A DNA stretch of 64,000 nt from Acidobacteria bacterium Ga0074141 (lineage in GTDB: Bacteria > Acidobacteriota > Blastocatellia > Pyrinomonadales > Pyrinomonadaceae). The notes under the pieces were generated by a model. That model had not been told where the DNA came from. It did no database searches and worked only from the letters and a program-made list of their open reading frames with translations. Position numbers and translations under genes: made by a program. Positions 8,459 to 16,950 of this stretch are shown here, one piece after another. Location of the stretch: NCBI GenBank assembly GCA_001464665.1, contig LNDP01000015.1, positions 1-64,000 of the forward strand. The letters run 5' to 3'. How positions within the stretch are numbered: the first letter of the stretch is position 1; each line of letters opens with the position of its first letter.

Positions 8459-9157
8459 ATGGCAAGAAAATTTTGGTGGCCACGCCGCCTTTCCAAGCAG
8501 CAGATGCTTGTCCGAAATTTCCGTGCAAAGATCGCGGGCCACGCGGCTGTTCTCGGGCTTTCGCCGGCGGAAACCGCGGCGGCCGTCGCTCTTTGCGACA
8601 CGATGGTGACCGCCTACAACGTCACCGAAGCGTGCAAAGCAACGATGCAAGCGATGACGACGTGGCGGGACGAGATTCTCTTTGGCAGGGAAACGGGCGC
8701 GCTTGCTCCGGTCGCTCCGCTGTTCCCCGCACCTCCGGCCGGCAGCCTGACAATGGGTGCCGTCGATCAATTTATCGAACTCCGCAACCGGATAGTCGCC
8801 GCTCCGGGTTTTAACGAATCGATCGGCGCCGATCTTGAACTTCTCGGCCCCGAACACCGGCCAAAAGACCCATCGGAAGTTATCCCCGAGCTAAATTTTA
8901 GGGTCTCAAATGGCGGAACAATAAAGGTAACCGGCAGTCTTCAGGGAACGGACGCCGTAAGGATAGAAAAGAAGGCCGGCGACGGCGAATTTACGACCGC
9001 GGCCTTTCTTACGTTGACTCCCGGCGATTTTCAGCTAACGACAACCACGCCCGGAGCCGTAGAACGCGTCGCCCTCCGCGCCATCTTCATCCGGAAGAAT
9101 AAAGATTACGGAAACTTCTCGCCCATTTATAATGTCGTGGTTGATTCGGCGGGTTAG
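8459..9157 (+). CDS. Hypothetical protein with C-terminal fibronectin-III-like region
   Basis: 232 residues, no signal peptide. The N-terminal half is helical (MARKFWWPRRLSKQQ, then RNFRAKIAGHAAVLGLS and an Ala-rich helix pair). The C-terminal 90 residues (about 140-230) look like a beta-sandwich of the kind found at the ends of structural or surface proteins (GTDAVRIEKKAGDGEF, VALRAIFIRKNK, FSPIYNVVV). From memory this layout recurs in uncharacterised proteins of Verrucomicrobia and Acidobacteria, often as isolated genes, but I cannot check that here. It follows the repeat-rich gap 7846-8458 and is convergent with nth. Function unknown. Confidence 0.7.
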   Translation: MARKFWWPRRLSKQQMLVRNFRAKIAGHAAVLGLSPAETAAAVALCDTMVTAYNVTEACKATMQAMTTWRDEILFGRETGALAPVAPLFPAPPAGSLTMGAVDQFIELRNRIVAAPGFNESIGADLELLGPEHRPKDPSEVIPELNFRVSNGGTIKVTGSLQGTDAVRIEKKAGDGEFTTAAFLTLTPGDFQLTTTTPGAVERVALRAIFIRKNKDYGNFSPIYNVVVDSAG

Positions 9158-9169
9158 TGAGAACAAGAT

Positions 9170-9820
9170 TTACGTGATCGGAGTCTCGATCCGGCTTGGG
9201 CAGATGTCGGCTAGTGTGCAGATGCCGCAGAGTGGTTTGCGGGCGTTGCAAACTTGGCGGCCGTGGTAGATAAGCCAATGCGGGAACATCACCCAGTGTT
9301 TTTGGGGAACGAGTTCCGCGAGATCGGCCTCGATCTTTTCGGGCGTCTTCGCGTCGGTCAGCCCGAGCCGCTGAGAAAGCCGCGAGACGTGTGTATCAAC
9401 GACCACACCCGACGCGATCCCAAAAGCATTTCCTAAAACCACGTTCGCCGTCTTGCGGGCAACGCCGCCGAGCGTCAAAAGGTCTTCCATCGTCTGCGGG
9501 ACCTCGCCGCCATAGACCTCCAGAAGCCTTTCACAGGCCGCTTTTATATTCTTCGCCTTGTTGCGGAAAAATCCGGTCGAGTGGATCTCTTTTTCGAGTT
9601 CCGCCTGGGAAAGTTCAACGAAATGTTTCGGCGTCGGGTACTTCCGGAAAAGCTCGGCGGTGACAATATTGACGCGCTCGTCCGTGCATTGTGCCGATAG
9701 GATCGTGGCGATCAAAAGCTCAAAGGCATTGGTGTGGTTCAGCGCGCAATGCGCGTCCGGATAGGCCTTTTTAAGGCGTTTTATAACCTCTTTTGTCTGT
9801 GCGGCTCGGTCAGGAAGCAT
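9170..9820 (-). CDS. nth: Endonuclease III
   Basis: A base-excision DNA glycosylase/AP lyase of 216 residues that removes oxidised pyrimidines. The helix-hairpin-helix carries the catalytic Lys123 (TLGGVARKTANVV), and the general-base Asp142 follows in VVDTHVSR. The C-terminal [4Fe-4S] loop is complete: Cys191-x6-Cys198-x2-Cys201-x5-Cys207. The ATG at 9820 matches the usual length; a TTG 12 codons earlier adds a Cys-rich stretch not seen in the family. It is convergent with the 8459-9157 gene, with a 12-base gap. Confidence 0.95.
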   Translation of the reverse strand: MLPDRAAQTKEVIKRLKKAYPDAHCALNHTNAFELLIATILSAQCTDERVNIVTAELFRKYPTPKHFVELSQAELEKEIHSTGFFRNKAKNIKAACERLLEVYGGEVPQTMEDLLTLGGVARKTANVVLGNAFGIASGVVVDTHVSRLSQRLGLTDAKTPEKIEADLAELVPQKHWVMFPHWLIYHGRQVCNARKPLCGICTLADICPSRIETPIT

Positions 9821-9889
9821 CCAAGCCAGATTAAAGTCCGCCCGGCAACAATGCAAATCAAGAGGAACTTCGGTAAGATTTGGTTTTTA

Positions 9890-9956
9890 ACGCAAAGACG
9901 CGGAGACGCAAAGGTTTTTAAGTACTTTTAAACGCAGAGACGTTGAGAACGCAGAG
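9890..9956 (+). repeat. ACGCAAAG-type octamer repeats, two clusters
   Basis: Three tandem octamers, ACGCAAAG-ACGCGGAG-ACGCAAAG, at 9890-9913, then a short AT-rich spacer with the palindrome AAGTACTT, then ACGCAGAG-ACGTTGAGA-ACGCAGAG at 9932-9956. A related triplet occurs at 27344-27367 between murG and murC. The sequence lies in the divergent gap between nth and the DegT aminotransferase gene. Confidence 0.6.
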
Positions 9957-10066
9957 TGTTTTGTGGGTTTTTGTAAGAGATGCGGCGAGTTATGTGGGCA
10001 GCGTTCAGGGAATTTGCCCCCGAATATTCTCATCATCTCTTTGTCTCTCTATGGCATAAATAAATA

Positions 10067-11200
10067 ATGAAGGTTCCTTTACTTGATCTTAGTGAACAGA
10101 ATGCAAAGCTTCGGCCGGAGATAGAGGCGGCTTTGGGGCGGGTGCTGGATACCAATGCATTCATCCTCGGCGGTGAGGTCGCGGAGCTCGAATGTGAGCT
10201 TGCCGGCTATTGCGGGACGAAATACGCCATAGGATGCGCTTCGGGCAGCGACGCTTTGCTTCTGGCGATGATGGCCTTTGATATCGGCCCGGGCGATGAA
10301 GTTATCACAACGCCGTACAGCTTTTTTGCGACCGTAAGCGCAATTACCCGGCTCGGTGCGACACCCGTTTTCGTCGATATCGAACCCGATACCTACAATA
10401 TCGACGTCGCACAGATCGAGGCGAAGATAACCGAACGCACGAAGGCCATCCAGCCCGTCCATCTCTTCGGGCAGTGCGCGGATATGGCCGCACTGAACGC
10501 TATCTCAGAAAAGCACCGCATACCTCTTATCGAGGACGCGGCACAGGCGATCGGGGCTGAGGAGAATGGAATTCGGGCCGGGAATATGTCCGCCGTCGGC
10601 TGCTTTTCCTTTTATCCATCAAAGAATCTCGGCGGCATGGGCGATGGCGGATTTATGACCGCTAACGATGACGAGATTGCCGAGAAGTTAAAGGCACTTC
10701 GCGTTCATGGATCAAAGGAACGGTATTTTCATAAATGGGTCGGACTGAATTCCAGGCTCGATGGCTTTCAGGGAGCGGTTCTGCGGGTAAAACTTCCGCA
10801 TCTTGACGAGTGGTCTGACAAACGCAAGGCCAATGCCGACAGATACGGCGAGCTTTTTTCCGCCGCCGGCATCTCGGGCGAAGTTACGTTGCCCTATGAA
10901 CGCCCGAACGTCCGCCATATTTATAATCAATACGTTGTAAGAGTTCCGGAAGGCCGCGATGAGCTTCGCGCATTTCTTGCGGAGAAAGGCATCGGCACTG
11001 ATATTTATTATCCGGTCCCGCTGCATCTACAGGAGTGCTTTGAATTTGTCGGCTACAAAGCAGGCGATCTTCCCGAAGCCGAACGAGCGGCCCGCGAGAC
11101 GCTGGCACTTCCGATCTATCCTGAATTACAGCCTGCTCAGCAGGAATATGTGGTCGCGGCGTTTAAGGAATTCCTCGCCGACCGCTCGGCGTCTGCTTAA
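10067..11200 (+). CDS. DegT/DnrJ/EryC1/StrS family sugar aminotransferase
   Basis: A PLP-dependent aminotransferase of 377 residues, probably acting on a nucleotide-activated keto-sugar to give an amino sugar for surface polysaccharide. The start VPLLDLSEQN, the substrate loop SDALLLAM, Asp157 in IEDAAQAIGA (pyridine nitrogen contact) and Lys186 in FYPSKNLGGMGDGG (Schiff base) are all present. It is followed after 7 bases by the TPR protein and then the O-antigen ligase, so the three probably form one polysaccharide operon. No sugar-specific subfamily can be named from the sequence alone. Confidence 0.92.
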   Translation: MKVPLLDLSEQNAKLRPEIEAALGRVLDTNAFILGGEVAELECELAGYCGTKYAIGCASGSDALLLAMMAFDIGPGDEVITTPYSFFATVSAITRLGATPVFVDIEPDTYNIDVAQIEAKITERTKAIQPVHLFGQCADMAALNAISEKHRIPLIEDAAQAIGAEENGIRAGNMSAVGCFSFYPSKNLGGMGDGGFMTANDDEIAEKLKALRVHGSKERYFHKWVGLNSRLDGFQGAVLRVKLPHLDEWSDKRKANADRYGELFSAAGISGEVTLPYERPNVRHIYNQYVVRVPEGRDELRAFLAEKGIGTDIYYPVPLHLQECFEFVGYKAGDLPEAERAARETLALPIYPELQPAQQEYVVAAFKEFLADRSASA

Positions 11201-11207
11201 GAGTTAA

Positions 11208-12488
11208 ATGTCCCGGATCGACACGACAGGCACAAAGGTAAAGATAGCGATCGGCGTCCTTCTGGCGGCGACGCTCGCTTTCGCGTGGTTTGGGGTGAGG
11301 TGGCAGATCGGGAATATGTTTGCCGAGCTTACGTCTCCGGCCCAGCCGGGTTCAGATGCAATTGCCCGCTACGCCGTCTCGCTCGCTCCCGGCGATCCGC
11401 TGGCCGCGTGGCTTGCGGCAAGCAAAGAGCGGGAGAATTTTTCGGCCGAGAGCATCGAGAACTCGGTCCTGCTCTTTGAGAACACCGTCCGGCTCTCGCC
11501 ATATGATTTTCGGTGGTGGATAGAGCTCGGCCGTGCCTACGAACAGGCTGAACGGTTTGAAGAAGCCGAAAATGCGATCAAGCGTTCTATTGAATTAGCC
11601 CCGGAATACACCTTCCCGCGTTGGCAATACGGAAATTTTCTTCTCCGTCGCGGCCGCAGAGACGAGGCCTTTGCCGAACTCAACAAGGCAGCACAAAAGA
11701 GCAGCGTTTACCGCGAACAGGTATTCTCGCTGGCTTGGGATTACTTCGGGAAAGACGCCGCCGAGGTCGAAAAGATCGCCGGCGACGCTCCGGACGTAAG
11801 GGCCAGCCTCGCGCTCTTTTTCGCCGCCCGCGGAGCCTCGGCCGACGCCCTCAGAAATTGGCACCTGCTCACCCCGGAACAAAAAGCGGCGAGCGACACT
11901 CTGCCCCGCACCATAGCAATGGGTCTTTTCAGCCGGCGATCATTTCGCGAGGCAGCGGAATTTGCCCGGGACTCCGGTATCGACCCCGAAGCACGCGCCG
12001 AGCAGATGACGAACGCCGGATTCGAGAATTTCATTGGTGCGGCGGAGGATACGCTCTTCGGCTGGCGGGTTCAGCGCGGAGAACCGCGGGTGGACATGAC
12101 GCCGGATTCCGCCGTCAAGCGAGAAGGGGCCCGAAGCTTCCGCCTGACCTTTAAAGGCTTTGATAAGCCTGAATTTTATAACGTCGTCCAGGTCGTGCCG
12201 GTCGTTCCGGGAAATTCTTATCGCCTGACCTATTGGGTGCGGACTGAGAATTTCCGCTCGGGTGGCCCGCCTTTTATACAGGTCGCCAATGCGAGCGATG
12301 ACACGCTGATAATCAGTGGCGAGACCTTTCCCGAAGGAACTGCGGACTGGCAGCAGCGGACACTGGACTTCACCGCTCCCGAGAACTGCGAAGGTATTTA
12401 TGTGAGAACGGCGAGGATAACCTGCGGGCCGGAATGTCCGATCGTGGGCACAGCCTGGCTTGATGACTTTGCGATAGTGAGAAGATAG
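11208..12488 (+). CDS. Membrane-anchored TPR protein with C-terminal carbohydrate-binding-like domain
   Basis: 426 residues. One N-terminal membrane helix (about 11-28) would anchor it in the inner membrane with the rest outside. TPR-like helical repeats lie at roughly 85-170 (FRWWIELGRAYEQAERFEEA is a typical unit) with further helices to about 260. The last 150 residues form a beta-rich domain like CBM4/9 or galactose-binding folds (WRVQRGEPRVDMT, YRLTYWVRTENF, WLDDFAIVRR). Its place between a sugar aminotransferase and an O-antigen ligase suggests a helper role in polysaccharide assembly or polymerisation; TPR regions are common partners of Wzy/WaaL-type enzymes. Specific function unknown. 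Confidence 0.75.
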   Translation: MSRIDTTGTKVKIAIGVLLAATLAFAWFGVRWQIGNMFAELTSPAQPGSDAIARYAVSLAPGDPLAAWLAASKERENFSAESIENSVLLFENTVRLSPYDFRWWIELGRAYEQAERFEEAENAIKRSIELAPEYTFPRWQYGNFLLRRGRRDEAFAELNKAAQKSSVYREQVFSLAWDYFGKDAAEVEKIAGDAPDVRASLALFFAARGASADALRNWHLLTPEQKAASDTLPRTIAMGLFSRRSFREAAEFARDSGIDPEARAEQMTNAGFENFIGAAEDTLFGWRVQRGEPRVDMTPDSAVKREGARSFRLTFKGFDKPEFYNVVQVVPVVPGNSYRLTYWVRTENFRSGGPPFIQVANASDDTLIISGETFPEGTADWQQRTLDFTAPENCEGIYVRTARITCGPECPIVGTAWLDDFAIVRR

Positions 12489-12505
12489 CCGCCGGAAAGA
12501 CTTTA

Positions 12506-13873
12506 ATGAGGTCCACACTTGCACAAAAAACGGCATTCGCCCTCCTGCTCGGGCTGGCGGGATTTGTCACGCTGGCATACGGCGGAGTTCATCAGCCGAT
12601 AATCTCTGTTTACTGTGTGGCGATCGCCCTGGCGGTTATGCTCGTCGGCGTGGATGCTTTCCGCTCGGGATCTATCGCCGTGGATAAAAGCTACGTCTCG
12701 GTTGTCATTCTGGCGGCTGCGGTTTACGGGCTTGTTCAGGTGATCCCTTTCGGAGAAGCTGCGGCCACGGCCGGGCTCCCGGGAATCCCGGCGACGATCT
12801 CGCTCGATCCTTTTGCAACGAAACAATCCGCTATTGGTTTCTTCGCACTCTTTCTTTTGCTCACGGCATTTGTCGCGGTCCTCAATAGAAATAAGCGGAT
12901 ACACAAGGTTGTCGCTGTATTAACGATCTTCGGTTTTGCGTACGCATTTTTTGCGATACTGCAATCTTTTTTGAGTCCCGGAAAGATCTACGGAATATAT
13001 GAGGTCAACGCTCAGACCTCTTTCGGCTCGTTCGTAAATCGCCACAACTTTGCGGCATTTATGGAGATGGCGATCGCACTTCCACTCGGCCTTCTCTTTG
13101 CCGGGGCGGTCGAGCGGGACAAAAAGCTGCTCTATATCACAGCCGTGATGCTGATGGGAGTTGCATTGCTGCTCAGCGGTTCCCGCGGCGGGCTGGTGGC
13201 CTTTCTCGCACAGCTAGTTTTTCTCGCGATAGTTACGCTCGGAAAAGGTGGCGGCAAGAAACTCGCTCTTCGTATTGCGTTGGTCGTTCTGCTCTTTGGG
13301 GCGATCGTTGGCGGGTCGATATTTGTCGGCGGTGAGAGCTCACTTACGCGAATAGCTGACACAGCCAGTTCGGACAACATCACAAGCGACCGCTCGCATA
13401 TCTGGGGCGTTACTTTGAAGATGATCGCGGCAAATATGCCGTTCGGAGCGGGGCTTGGAGCATACGGAGTTGCATATACGCCGCACGATTCGCTTACCGG
13501 CCTCGAGCGGGTTGAGCAGGCTCACAATGATTATCTTCAGGTGCTGTCGGACGCAGGCCTGCCGGGTCTGATCATCGGCGGAGCGTTCCTTTTCTTTATT
13601 TTCCGACTGGCGAAAGAGGGAATGGCTACGGGGAATCAGTGGCGGCGGGCAGTTGCCATCGGAGCCGTCTCCGGCATCTTTGCCATCCTTGTCCACAGTA
13701 TTTTCGACTTTGTACTTCACATCACCGCGATCTCAGTAACGTTCGTGATGCTGATCGCTGTTCTGATCGCTGCGAGGGAGAGTTATGACGACGACTTTCC
13801 GGACGATCCCGATATTAAACATCGGCCACGTTCACGGAGTTCGAAGGGAAAGATCGCGAGATTTAGGAAGTAG
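12506..13873 (+). CDS. O-antigen ligase / polymerase family (Wzy_C) membrane protein
   Basis: 455 residues with about ten to twelve predicted membrane helices. The Wzy_C signature is visible: the RHNFAAFMEM periplasmic segment, the glycine-rich helix LLSGSRGG and, in the large loop, EQAHNDYLQ with the functionally important His. Such enzymes join polysaccharide or O-antigen chains to lipid A core or polymerise repeat units at the periplasmic face; which of the two cannot be told from sequence. The C-terminal tail is short and basic. It starts 17 bases after the TPR gene with a GGAAAG ribosome site and ends directly against the convergent pssA gene. Confidence 0.85.
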   Translation: MRSTLAQKTAFALLLGLAGFVTLAYGGVHQPIISVYCVAIALAVMLVGVDAFRSGSIAVDKSYVSVVILAAAVYGLVQVIPFGEAAATAGLPGIPATISLDPFATKQSAIGFFALFLLLTAFVAVLNRNKRIHKVVAVLTIFGFAYAFFAILQSFLSPGKIYGIYEVNAQTSFGSFVNRHNFAAFMEMAIALPLGLLFAGAVERDKKLLYITAVMLMGVALLLSGSRGGLVAFLAQLVFLAIVTLGKGGGKKLALRIALVVLLFGAIVGGSIFVGGESSLTRIADTASSDNITSDRSHIWGVTLKMIAANMPFGAGLGAYGVAYTPHDSLTGLERVEQAHNDYLQVLSDAGLPGLIIGGAFLFFIFRLAKEGMATGNQWRRAVAIGAVSGIFAILVHSIFDFVLHITAISVTFVMLIAVLIAARESYDDDFPDDPDIKHRPRSRSSKGKIARFRK

Positions 13874-14734
13874 CTAAGCTTCGGCGGGTTGTTCGCGGCT
13901 GCGGCGTCTTAAAAGAGAGAAGACATACCACACAACACCGTGACCGACGTAGATAGCTGAAACGATCAGCAGTACATATTCCGAATAAAGCCAGATGAGC
14001 ATTCCGACCGCGGCTATCAGCAGCACGAGGTAAAGATTTCGCCTGCCGGTCCCGGCCGACTTAAAACTTGTGTAACGCAGAGTGCTGACCATCAAAACTC
14101 CAAGCACAGCAAGAAGCACCATCATCAGCATCGCATAAAAGCGAGCATGCCCTTCGCCGTAGGTATTGAGCGGCATCGGGGCAAAGTGGACTATCGAAGC
14201 CATCAGCCCGGCAGCAGGCGGGATCGGCAGCCCGACGAAATTCTTCTTATCAAGCTTGGGAGTGCCTTCCAATAGCACGCGCGGCCGCGTAGCTTGCAGA
14301 TTGAACCTCGCAAGCCTAAACGCACCGCACATCAGATACATAAAAAGAAGAAAGATCGCGAAGCCGTGCTCTGACGATTTTTCGCTAAAGGCCGTAGCAA
14401 ATCCCCAGCTATAAACAAGTGCGATCGGAGCGATGCCAAAGGTCAAAACATCTGCGAGGGAATCAAATTGGACGCCGAGTTCGGTCGCGGTCTTTGTCGC
14501 CCGGGCAACGCGCCCATCGAGAGTGTCAAAGAGAATCGCAAGCCCAATTGCGATGGCGGCGTAATTGAAATAGCTCGCCGCAGCTGCCGGATTCTCAAAT
14601 GCAAGATGAAATCCGCGGATCGACCAGATGACCGCAAAAAAGCCCATGGCAATATTCGCCGCCGTAAATGCGGTCGGCAGGACGTAAAGCCCTTTCTTTA
14701 TGCCTTTATGGCCCGGATGCTCTTCGGTTTCCAT
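13874..14734 (-). CDS. pssA: CDP-diacylglycerol--serine O-phosphatidyltransferase
   Basis: 286 residues, about eight membrane helices. It makes phosphatidylserine from CDP-diacylglycerol and serine. The CDP-alcohol phosphotransferase motif is complete: Asp70, Asp73-Gly74-x2-Ala77-Arg78-x8-Gly87-x3-Asp91-x3-Asp95 (the acidic residues bind the metal). It lies 5 bases after psd on the same strand, so the two consecutive steps to phosphatidylethanolamine are co-transcribed, with psd first. It is the type II (membrane) enzyme. Its stop codon touches the stop of the convergent O-antigen ligase gene. Confidence 0.95.
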   Translation of the reverse strand: METEEHPGHKGIKKGLYVLPTAFTAANIAMGFFAVIWSIRGFHLAFENPAAAASYFNYAAIAIGLAILFDTLDGRVARATKTATELGVQFDSLADVLTFGIAPIALVYSWGFATAFSEKSSEHGFAIFLLFMYLMCGAFRLARFNLQATRPRVLLEGTPKLDKKNFVGLPIPPAAGLMASIVHFAPMPLNTYGEGHARFYAMLMMVLLAVLGVLMVSTLRYTSFKSAGTGRRNLYLVLLIAAVGMLIWLYSEYVLLIVSAIYVGHGVVWYVFSLLRRRSREQPAEA

Positions 14735-14739
14735 TTGGT

Positions 14740-15339
14740 CTATTTGATCCTGGCGATGATCGTCTCACCGCCGACAACGCGGTCGCCGATCTTTACCTTA
14801 AGCTCGACGATGTTTGGCATTAAGATATCCGTCCGCGAACTAAACTTGATCAAGCCAAAACGCTGGCCCTTCTCAAGTGTGTCTCCGACGCCATTCCAGC
14901 AAACTATCCGTCGGGCAACAAGCCCGGCGATCTGTGTACAAACGACGGTGATCTTTTCGCCGCGGATGGTCAGCGAATTCCGTTCATTAAAAAGGCTTGA
15001 TTCGTTGCTCGTCGCCGGGCCTTTCTTGCCCTTGATATATTCTGCTTTTTCGATAACACCGGCGATCGGCGAGCGATTGATATGAACATCGATCGGCGAA
15101 AGAAAGACACTAACAAGCGTACCTTTCTCGCTGACATCGATGCGGGTCACCTTGCCGTCCGCTGCCGAGACAATGATGTCGTCGCCTTCCGGAATCACCC
15201 GATGCGGGTCGCGGAAAAAATACGCCATGAAGGCCGCGAGCGCCGCAAATGCGAAAGCGCCCGGCCAAAGCTGCAGGTAACCGGCTATCAGAGCGAGCAG
15301 AGCCGGAATCAGTACAAACGGAAATCCTTCTTTTGCCAC
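14740..15339 (-). CDS. psd: Phosphatidylserine decarboxylase, archaeal-type (short) family
   Basis: 199 residues with two N-terminal membrane helices (about 8-42). It decarboxylates phosphatidylserine to phosphatidylethanolamine using a pyruvoyl group made by self-cleavage. The conserved Asp61 (SAADGKV) and His86 (IDVHINR) of the proteolytic triad are present. The self-cleavage site normally reads Gly-Ser (FGSR in this subfamily) but is FSSR here, Ser167-Ser168: the codon is AGT where GGT would give Gly, a one-base change. If the serine tolerates cleavage the enzyme works; if not, processing would fail. It is translated just ahead of pssA. Confidence 0.9.
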   Translation of the reverse strand: MAKEGFPFVLIPALLALIAGYLQLWPGAFAFAALAAFMAYFFRDPHRVIPEGDDIIVSAADGKVTRIDVSEKGTLVSVFLSPIDVHINRSPIAGVIEKAEYIKGKKGPATSNESSLFNERNSLTIRGEKITVVCTQIAGLVARRIVCWNGVGDTLEKGQRFGLIKFSSRTDILMPNIVELKVKIGDRVVGGETIIARIK

Positions 15340-15435
15340 AGGAAAAACAAATGCAGGTCGCAGCTTTCCACGCCCCGCCTAACGCATCAAGCGAAAGTAA
15401 GTAAAGAGTTTAGCTGATAAGAATCGGTTTTGCGA

Positions 15436-15470
15436 ACACGAAAAAGCCCGCTGTCATCGGACAAGCGGGC
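15436..15470 (-). terminator. Intrinsic terminator of the TM2-like gene
   Basis: Read on the minus strand, GCCCGCTTGTC and GACAGCGGGC pair (one bulged base) with a 4-base loop, followed by TTTTTCG. It lies just past the small membrane-protein gene and prevents read-through into psd. Confidence 0.75.
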
Positions 15471-15496
15471 GTAAAGGAGGATCAAATGAAGAACGG

Positions 15497-15703
15497 TCAT
15501 CTAACGGGATTGTCCTTTGCGTAGCTGTAAGCACACCAGGCAGCGATAAAATGAACTACCCAGCCGAGAGTGCCCGCGGAACCTATCCACGAAACACCGG
15601 TCAGAATAAGCCATATGATACCAACGATCACACGGCCATTGTAGATCTGCCCGACACCGGGAATTAGGAAACTCAGAATACCAGCTAATAACGGATCTCT
15701 CAT
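15497..15703 (-). CDS. Small TM2-like membrane protein
   Basis: 68 residues. The motif LLAGILSFLIPGVGQIYNG followed by a second hydrophobic helix is the TM2 domain pattern (two helices joined by a short turn after the GxGQxYNG segment). TM2 proteins are small inner-membrane proteins without a firm general role. The start at 15703 is chosen over the ATG at 15721 because GGAGGCGAG, a strong ribosome site, lies 10 bases before it and would be inside the longer frame. It has its own terminator. Confidence 0.75.
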   Translation of the reverse strand: MRDPLLAGILSFLIPGVGQIYNGRVIVGIIWLILTGVSWIGSAGTLGWVVHFIAAWCAYSYAKDNPVR

Positions 15704-15763
15704 CGTGAATCTCGCCTCCATTAGCTTATACGCCCCAGGATGCCGGTTGGTTCCGAAAATGTG

Positions 15764-16567
15764 TTAGTGCGCGTGAGAAAAAAAGCTGAGAAGGTAGCGG
15801 ATCAGGAAAAAGAGCCCAACGCCGCCAAATACTGAAAGGGAAACGAAAGGCCGCTTGCCGCCGTGGTGATTTACTTCGGGAATGAGGTCGCTTGCCGCAA
15901 CATAAAGCGTAACGCCGGCCGCGATCGGCAGGGCATACATCACCGCATTCTCAAATCTCGCCCCAATGAGATAAAAACCAATAACGCCGAGCAAGGTCGC
16001 CGAGCCAATTAGCCCGGTGGCAAAGATCACCTCGCGAAAGCCGCGGCCGGATGCGAGCACCATCGAACCGATCGTAAATCCTTCGGGAAGCTTGTGCATA
16101 AAGACCGCGAGGAAGACCAAAAATCCCACTTGCGGATCGATCTGTGCGGCAGCGGCGATGGAAACACCGTCGAAGAACGTGTGGATCAGCAGGCCGCCGA
16201 TCCCGGCATACGCAGATCGAACCGAAAGGACCGTGTCAGTATGAACTTCCTCGCCGAGGTGGAAATGCGGAGCGATGGTGTGTTCAAAAAACTGTGTTGC
16301 AAGATATCCGGCCGTGACGAGTAGAAAAGGTACTGTGTAACGTTCGGCTCCGCCCGTCGCATCGCGCGACCAGAGTTCTAGAGCTCGCGGAAAGATCTCG
16401 AGCAGGGTCACGGCCAACATAAAACCTGCGCCGAAAGCCAGCAGATAATTAAGATAGCGCTTGTAGGTCGTATGAAGCCGCGAGGGGAAAAGAAGCAAGC
16501 CGCCGACCACATTGCCGAGTCCGGCAAGTGTCCCAAAAACGATCAACTGTAAGAAGAGGTACGACAT
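15764..16567 (-). CDS. ZIP family divalent metal transporter
   Basis: 267 residues and about eight membrane helices. It imports zinc or related divalent metals across the inner membrane. The metal-site helices are recognisable: His129/Asp133 in HTFFDGVSIAAA and His158/Glu162 in HKLPEGFTIGS. A His-rich loop (HTIAPHFHLGEEVH, about 96-109) is typical of the cytoplasmic or extracellular metal-sensing loops of ZIP proteins. The protein ends in HAH. It is divergent from the dcw cluster. Substrate specificity cannot be read from the sequence. Confidence 0.9.
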   Translation of the reverse strand: MSYLFLQLIVFGTLAGLGNVVGGLLLFPSRLHTTYKRYLNYLLAFGAGFMLAVTLLEIFPRALELWSRDATGGAERYTVPFLLVTAGYLATQFFEHTIAPHFHLGEEVHTDTVLSVRSAYAGIGGLLIHTFFDGVSIAAAAQIDPQVGFLVFLAVFMHKLPEGFTIGSMVLASGRGFREVIFATGLIGSATLLGVIGFYLIGARFENAVMYALPIAAGVTLYVAASDLIPEVNHHGGKRPFVSLSVFGGVGLFFLIRYLLSFFSHAH

Positions 16568-16690
16568 ACGCTCGCAAGCCGAATAGGAGACTCTACCGCA
16601 AAAATCGAGCTATGTGAACTGAATAGATGGACCGCGGAAGGCAATATCAGAAATTCTTAAGCAGTTGATTAAATTTTATGCAGAAAACTC

Positions 16691-16720
16691 TTGACATTGC
16701 ATAAGAGTTCGGACTAAGAT
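16691..16720 (+). promoter_or_regulatory. Sigma70-type promoter of the dcw cluster
   Basis: A perfect TTGACA at 16691-16696 and TAAGAT at 16715-16720 with an 18-base spacer. Transcription would begin near 16728, 220 bases ahead of rsmH. The leader has two GGGG blocks 15 bases apart (16734 and 16749), not the GTGGG repeats of an MraZ box, which agrees with the absence of mraZ. Confidence 0.7.
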
Positions 16721-16761
16721 AACTGAGTCTAAAGGGGCAAAAGACCAAGGGGAAGTTCAAA

Positions 16762-16869
16762 ATGACCAAATTATCGACCCACATGAGTTTAAGCAGTTGG
16801 CGCATTTTGATCGGACTTTCCCAAATATCGCCCTTCGGACAAAGGCATCGGCGGAATGCAGGCCGCTAG
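16762..16869 (+). CDS. Possible 35-residue leader peptide upstream of rsmH
   Basis: A short open frame starting ATGACCAAATTATCG right after a good ribosome site (AAGGGGAAG, about 8 bases before the ATG), 34 bases after the predicted dcw transcription start. The peptide begins MTKLSTHMSLSSWRILIG and ends basic (GQRHRRNAGR). It occupies the place where mraZ usually sits but shows no MraZ similarity. It may be a real leader peptide or chance; the ribosome site is the main argument. Confidence 0.35.
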   Translation: MTKLSTHMSLSSWRILIGLSQISPFGQRHRRNAGR

Positions 16870-16950
16870 GTGTCGTTTCAACGGTAACTTTTTCCTTAAG
16901 TATTAACGAATCAAAACAAGACTGGCGCTATTCGCGACAGCGGGGTAGAT

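Noticed and set aside
16734-16752. MraZ-box repeats upstream of the dcw cluster
   Set aside because: The two GGGG blocks are 15 bases apart and lack the GTGGG core spaced by about 10 bases; no mraZ gene is present.
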